DNA of 15,126 bases from contig CBDURC010000053.1 of assembly GCA_965369635.1 (NCBI GenBank), forward strand, positions 1 through 15,126, in the 5' to 3' direction. The notes below the pieces were generated by a model, which was not told the origin of the DNA, made no database searches, and worked only from the letters and a program-made list of their open reading frames with translations. The DNA comes from UBA3071 sp965369635. Lineage in GTDB: Bacteria; Chloroflexota; Anaerolineae; UBA3071. A program made the translations under genes and the position numbers. The stretch's first letter is position 1. Each line of letters opens with the position of its first letter. This document shows, piece by piece, positions 13,085 through 15,126 of the stretch.

Positions 13085-13939
13085 ATGTCGGTCATCGCTA
13101 TCCTTGGGGTTGCCGACGAAATAGAACACCTGCGACGACGGCTCGACGGTCTTATCACAGAGACCACACTAGCAGGCACGTTCTGGCGCGGGCGCTGGGG
13201 CCAGCACGAGGTGATCTTGGCCCAATGCGCCATCGGCAAGGTGAACGCAACCATGGCCCTCCAGTGGCTCATAGATCGCCACGCGCCGGATGTGCTGCTC
13301 AACTTCGGCTCTTCGGGAGCCATCGCCCCGCAGCTACGCGTGGGCGACGTGGTCATTGCCGACCGAGTGGTACCATACGACGTGGGCGTCTTCCTGGAGC
13401 GGGGCTTCGTGACCACGGGCAACGAGTTGCCCAATTGCGGCCATGCCCATTGGCGCGTCTTCCCCGCTGATCCCCGCCTGGTGCATCTGGCCCGGAAGGC
13501 TACCGAAAGAGCCAAACTGGTTTCATCCGATGGCCATCGCCCTGGGCGGGCCTGGGTGGGGACTATCGCCTCCGGCGATCAGGTGGTTTTCGCCGACGAT
13601 CAGAAGCGCTGGCTGCACGAGACCTTCGGCGCGCTGGCGGTGGAGAACGAGGGCGCAGCCGTGGCCCAGGTGGCGGCGGCGCACGGTCTGCCCTGGCTGG
13701 TGCTGCGGGGGATCAGCGATACCGCCGACGCCCATGCTGCTTTCGATTATACCCCCCTGCTGCGCTACGCCGACGAGGGCACCGGCTGGCTAGCCTGGCT
13801 CCGCTACCAGGCACGCAGGCTGATCCATTTGCTGCGTCATCCCGAGACGCGGACAAACTTGCGCCGCTTCAACGCTGGTGTCCGGTTGGTCAACACAAAC
13901 CTCGCGGCACTGCTGGAGAACATGCTACCCCTGCTTTGA
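13085..13939 (+). CDS. MTA/SAH nucleosidase-like phosphorylase-superfamily protein
   Basis: A 284-residue member of the nucleoside phosphorylase superfamily closest to 5'-methylthioadenosine/S-adenosylhomocysteine nucleosidase, which cleaves adenine from these by-products. Glu12 in GVADEIEHL, NFGSSGAI (about 73-80), GDVVIADRVV, GTIASGDQVV (about 159-168), AVENEGAAVAQV (Glu187 and Glu189) and RGISDTAD (Asp212) match the active-site motifs. Asn188 stands where many enzymes have Met before the ribose-binding Glu. About 50 residues after the core form a basic, helical tail (RRLIHLLRHPETRTNLRRF) not present in the E. coli enzyme, so a different nucleoside or partner is possible. There is no clear ribosome-binding site; translation is probably coupled to the DUF2283 gene. 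Its TGA abuts the convergent gene. Confidence 0.85.
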   Translation: MSVIAILGVADEIEHLRRRLDGLITETTLAGTFWRGRWGQHEVILAQCAIGKVNATMALQWLIDRHAPDVLLNFGSSGAIAPQLRVGDVVIADRVVPYDVGVFLERGFVTTGNELPNCGHAHWRVFPADPRLVHLARKATERAKLVSSDGHRPGRAWVGTIASGDQVVFADDQKRWLHETFGALAVENEGAAVAQVAAAHGLPWLVLRGISDTADAHAAFDYTPLLRYADEGTGWLAWLRYQARRLIHLLRHPETRTNLRRFNAGVRLVNTNLAALLENMLPLL

Positions 13940-15126
13940 TCAGGGACTCCAAGTTTCACCGCTCGCCCTCATCACCAGCAGCGCCATGTCGTCGTATTGC
14001 TCAGCCCGCGCCTGAAACTGGTCCACACTCTCGAAGATCAGATCGCACACATCCTGAGCAGTCAGCGAGCCAGTACCGCAGATCGCCTTCTGCAACCGCT
14101 CCACGCCAAAGAACTCGCCCGCCGGTGAATTCGCGTCGGTGATCCCATCGCTGTAGAGCACCAGCAGATCACCAGGGCACAGGTCCACACCGACTTCCTC
14201 CATGTTCACCTTCTCGATCAACCCAAGCAGCATCCCCTCGCCAGCCAGGAATCGGCATTCGCCGGTTTTGGGGCTAAACAACAGCGGTCGATCGTGGCCC
14301 GCTCGGACATAGCGGAGAATGCCCTGGGCCGGATCGAGCACCCCGTAGAAGACCGTGACGAACATGTCGGCCTGGGTCATCTCCATCAGCAGCCTGTGGA
14401 CGCTCAACAGCACCTGCCGCGGCGAGAATCTGCGTTTGGCCTCGGCACGGATGAGGCTGCGCGTGAGCGCCATGTACAGGGCGGAGGCCATGCCCTTGTC
14501 CGACACGTCCGCCATCACCAGACCCACGCGACCTCCGCTGAGCGAGATGACGTCGTAGAAGTCGCCTCCCACCCGACGAGCAGGTCGGCTGCGCGCAGCG
14601 AAGCTGAACCCCGGCAGGAGGGGGAACTCGTGAGGGAGGATGCTCTGTTGCAGATCCCGCGCCAACTCCAGTTCGCGCTCCAGCCTCTCCTTCTCCACCA
14701 GGGCAGCCTGGGCTTCCTGCAGTTCGCGATAGGCCCGAGCAAGCTCCTCGTTCTTCCGCTGCAGGTCAGCGATCATCTGCAGGTCGGCCTCGCGCAGCCG
14801 GGCACTGAGCACACGCATGGACCGATAGAGGAGCCGGGGCTGCCGGAGCAACACGGAGCTCAGGTCGTGTTCGGAGATCTCCAACAGGTAGGTGGGCTCC
14901 AGGGCGCGAATGGTGGCAAAGCGGGGCCTGTCCTCGATGAGCGCCATCTCGCCGAAGAACTCTCCCGGGCCGCGCTGGGCGAGCAGCATCTCTTCGGCGC
15001 CCCGTCCCTTCACCACCTCCACCCGCCCTTCGACGATCAGGTACATTTCTCGCCCCGTAGAGCCCTCCTGCAAGATGACCTGACCCGACTGGAAGCGTTT
15101 CTCTGCCGCTGCCTGGGCCAAACCCT
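13940..15126 (-). CDS. cNMP-binding domain plus PP2C-type (SpoIIE/RsbU) phosphatase, 5' end outside window
   Basis: A signalling serine/threonine phosphatase whose N-terminus runs off the right edge; about 393 residues are visible. In order: a cyclic-nucleotide-binding (CAP_ED) domain (FQSGQVILQEGSTGREMYLI, then GEFFGEMALIEDRPR), a coiled-coil linker rich in Glu, Arg and Leu (about 110-165), and a PPM/RsbU-type phosphatase with RRVGGDFYDVI, MADVSDKGMASALYMAL, YVRAGHDRPLL, LVLYSDGITDA and QYDDMALLV, carrying the metal-binding aspartates. Such proteins usually act on anti-sigma-factor antagonists and switch stress responses. The TTG at 15119-15121 is probably not the true start; family members have a few more residues ahead of the visible sequence. 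It is convergent with the nucleosidase gene with no gap, and no partner anti-sigma factor is in the window. Confidence 0.9.
   Translation of the reverse strand, partial: GLAQAAAEKRFQSGQVILQEGSTGREMYLIVEGRVEVVKGRGAEEMLLAQRGPGEFFGEMALIEDRPRFATIRALEPTYLLEISEHDLSSVLLRQPRLLYRSMRVLSARLREADLQMIADLQRKNEELARAYRELQEAQAALVEKERLERELELARDLQQSILPHEFPLLPGFSFAARSRPARRVGGDFYDVISLSGGRVGLVMADVSDKGMASALYMALTRSLIRAEAKRRFSPRQVLLSVHRLLMEMTQADMFVTVFYGVLDPAQGILRYVRAGHDRPLLFSPKTGECRFLAGEGMLLGLIEKVNMEEVGVDLCPGDLLVLYSDGITDANSPAGEFFGVERLQKAICGTGSLTAQDVCDLIFESVDQFQARAEQYDDMALLVMRASGETWSP

Overview
The window looks like a chromosomal piece of a GC-rich bacterium, most plausibly a Chloroflexota (Anaerolineae-type) genome or metagenomic contig. 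That assignment is inference. It rests on the GC-rich metabolic genes, the fused DHH-CBS-nucleotidyltransferase protein, and several short tandem or inverted intergenic repeats with 7-8 bp periods. No rRNA, tRNA or CRISPR array was recognised.

Layout, left to right. Positions 1-293 have no supported gene. An IS5-family (InsH-like) transposase that has lost its C-terminus follows (294-1121). A strong sigma70-type promoter with an operator-like dyad at its start point (1125-1168) then opens an apparent operon: acyl-CoA dehydrogenase (1221-2444), EtfB (2578-3381), EtfA (3411-4391) and a DUF1232 membrane-associated protein (4423-5010). The dehydrogenase oxidises an acyl-CoA and passes electrons to EtfAB. 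A repeat-built hairpin lies between the dehydrogenase and etfB.

Positions 5040-9640 read as an accessory region. It holds a solitary archaeal-type ATPase with a DUF234 nuclease-like C-terminus, with its own promoter and related hairpins on both sides. Next comes a decayed ABC exporter gene on the minus strand, cut at its N-terminus inside a repeat and carrying an in-frame amber codon. After it lie a UPF0175/DUF3368 toxin-antitoxin module with a truncated toxin, a frameshifted second UPF0175 copy, and an apparently intact RelB/RelE-type module. The last module sits behind a consensus promoter and a 76-bp near-palindrome.

Positions 9901-12507 encode a large tRNA nucleotidyltransferase of the DHH-CBS-CBS-NTase architecture. 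Its catalytic head carries about 20 extra residues encoded by intergenic-type repeat DNA. Downstream are a DUF4258-like reading frame interrupted by an amber codon, a DUF2283 protein, and an MTA/SAH-nucleosidase-like protein three bases further on. The window ends with a convergent gene for a cNMP-binding/PP2C (RsbU-type) phosphatase that runs off the right edge.

The main theme is a conserved electron-transfer operon and a conserved tRNA-maturation gene on either side of a region of eroding toxin-antitoxin and defence-like cassettes. Short repeats recur at gene borders and break points, and in one case inside a functional reading frame.
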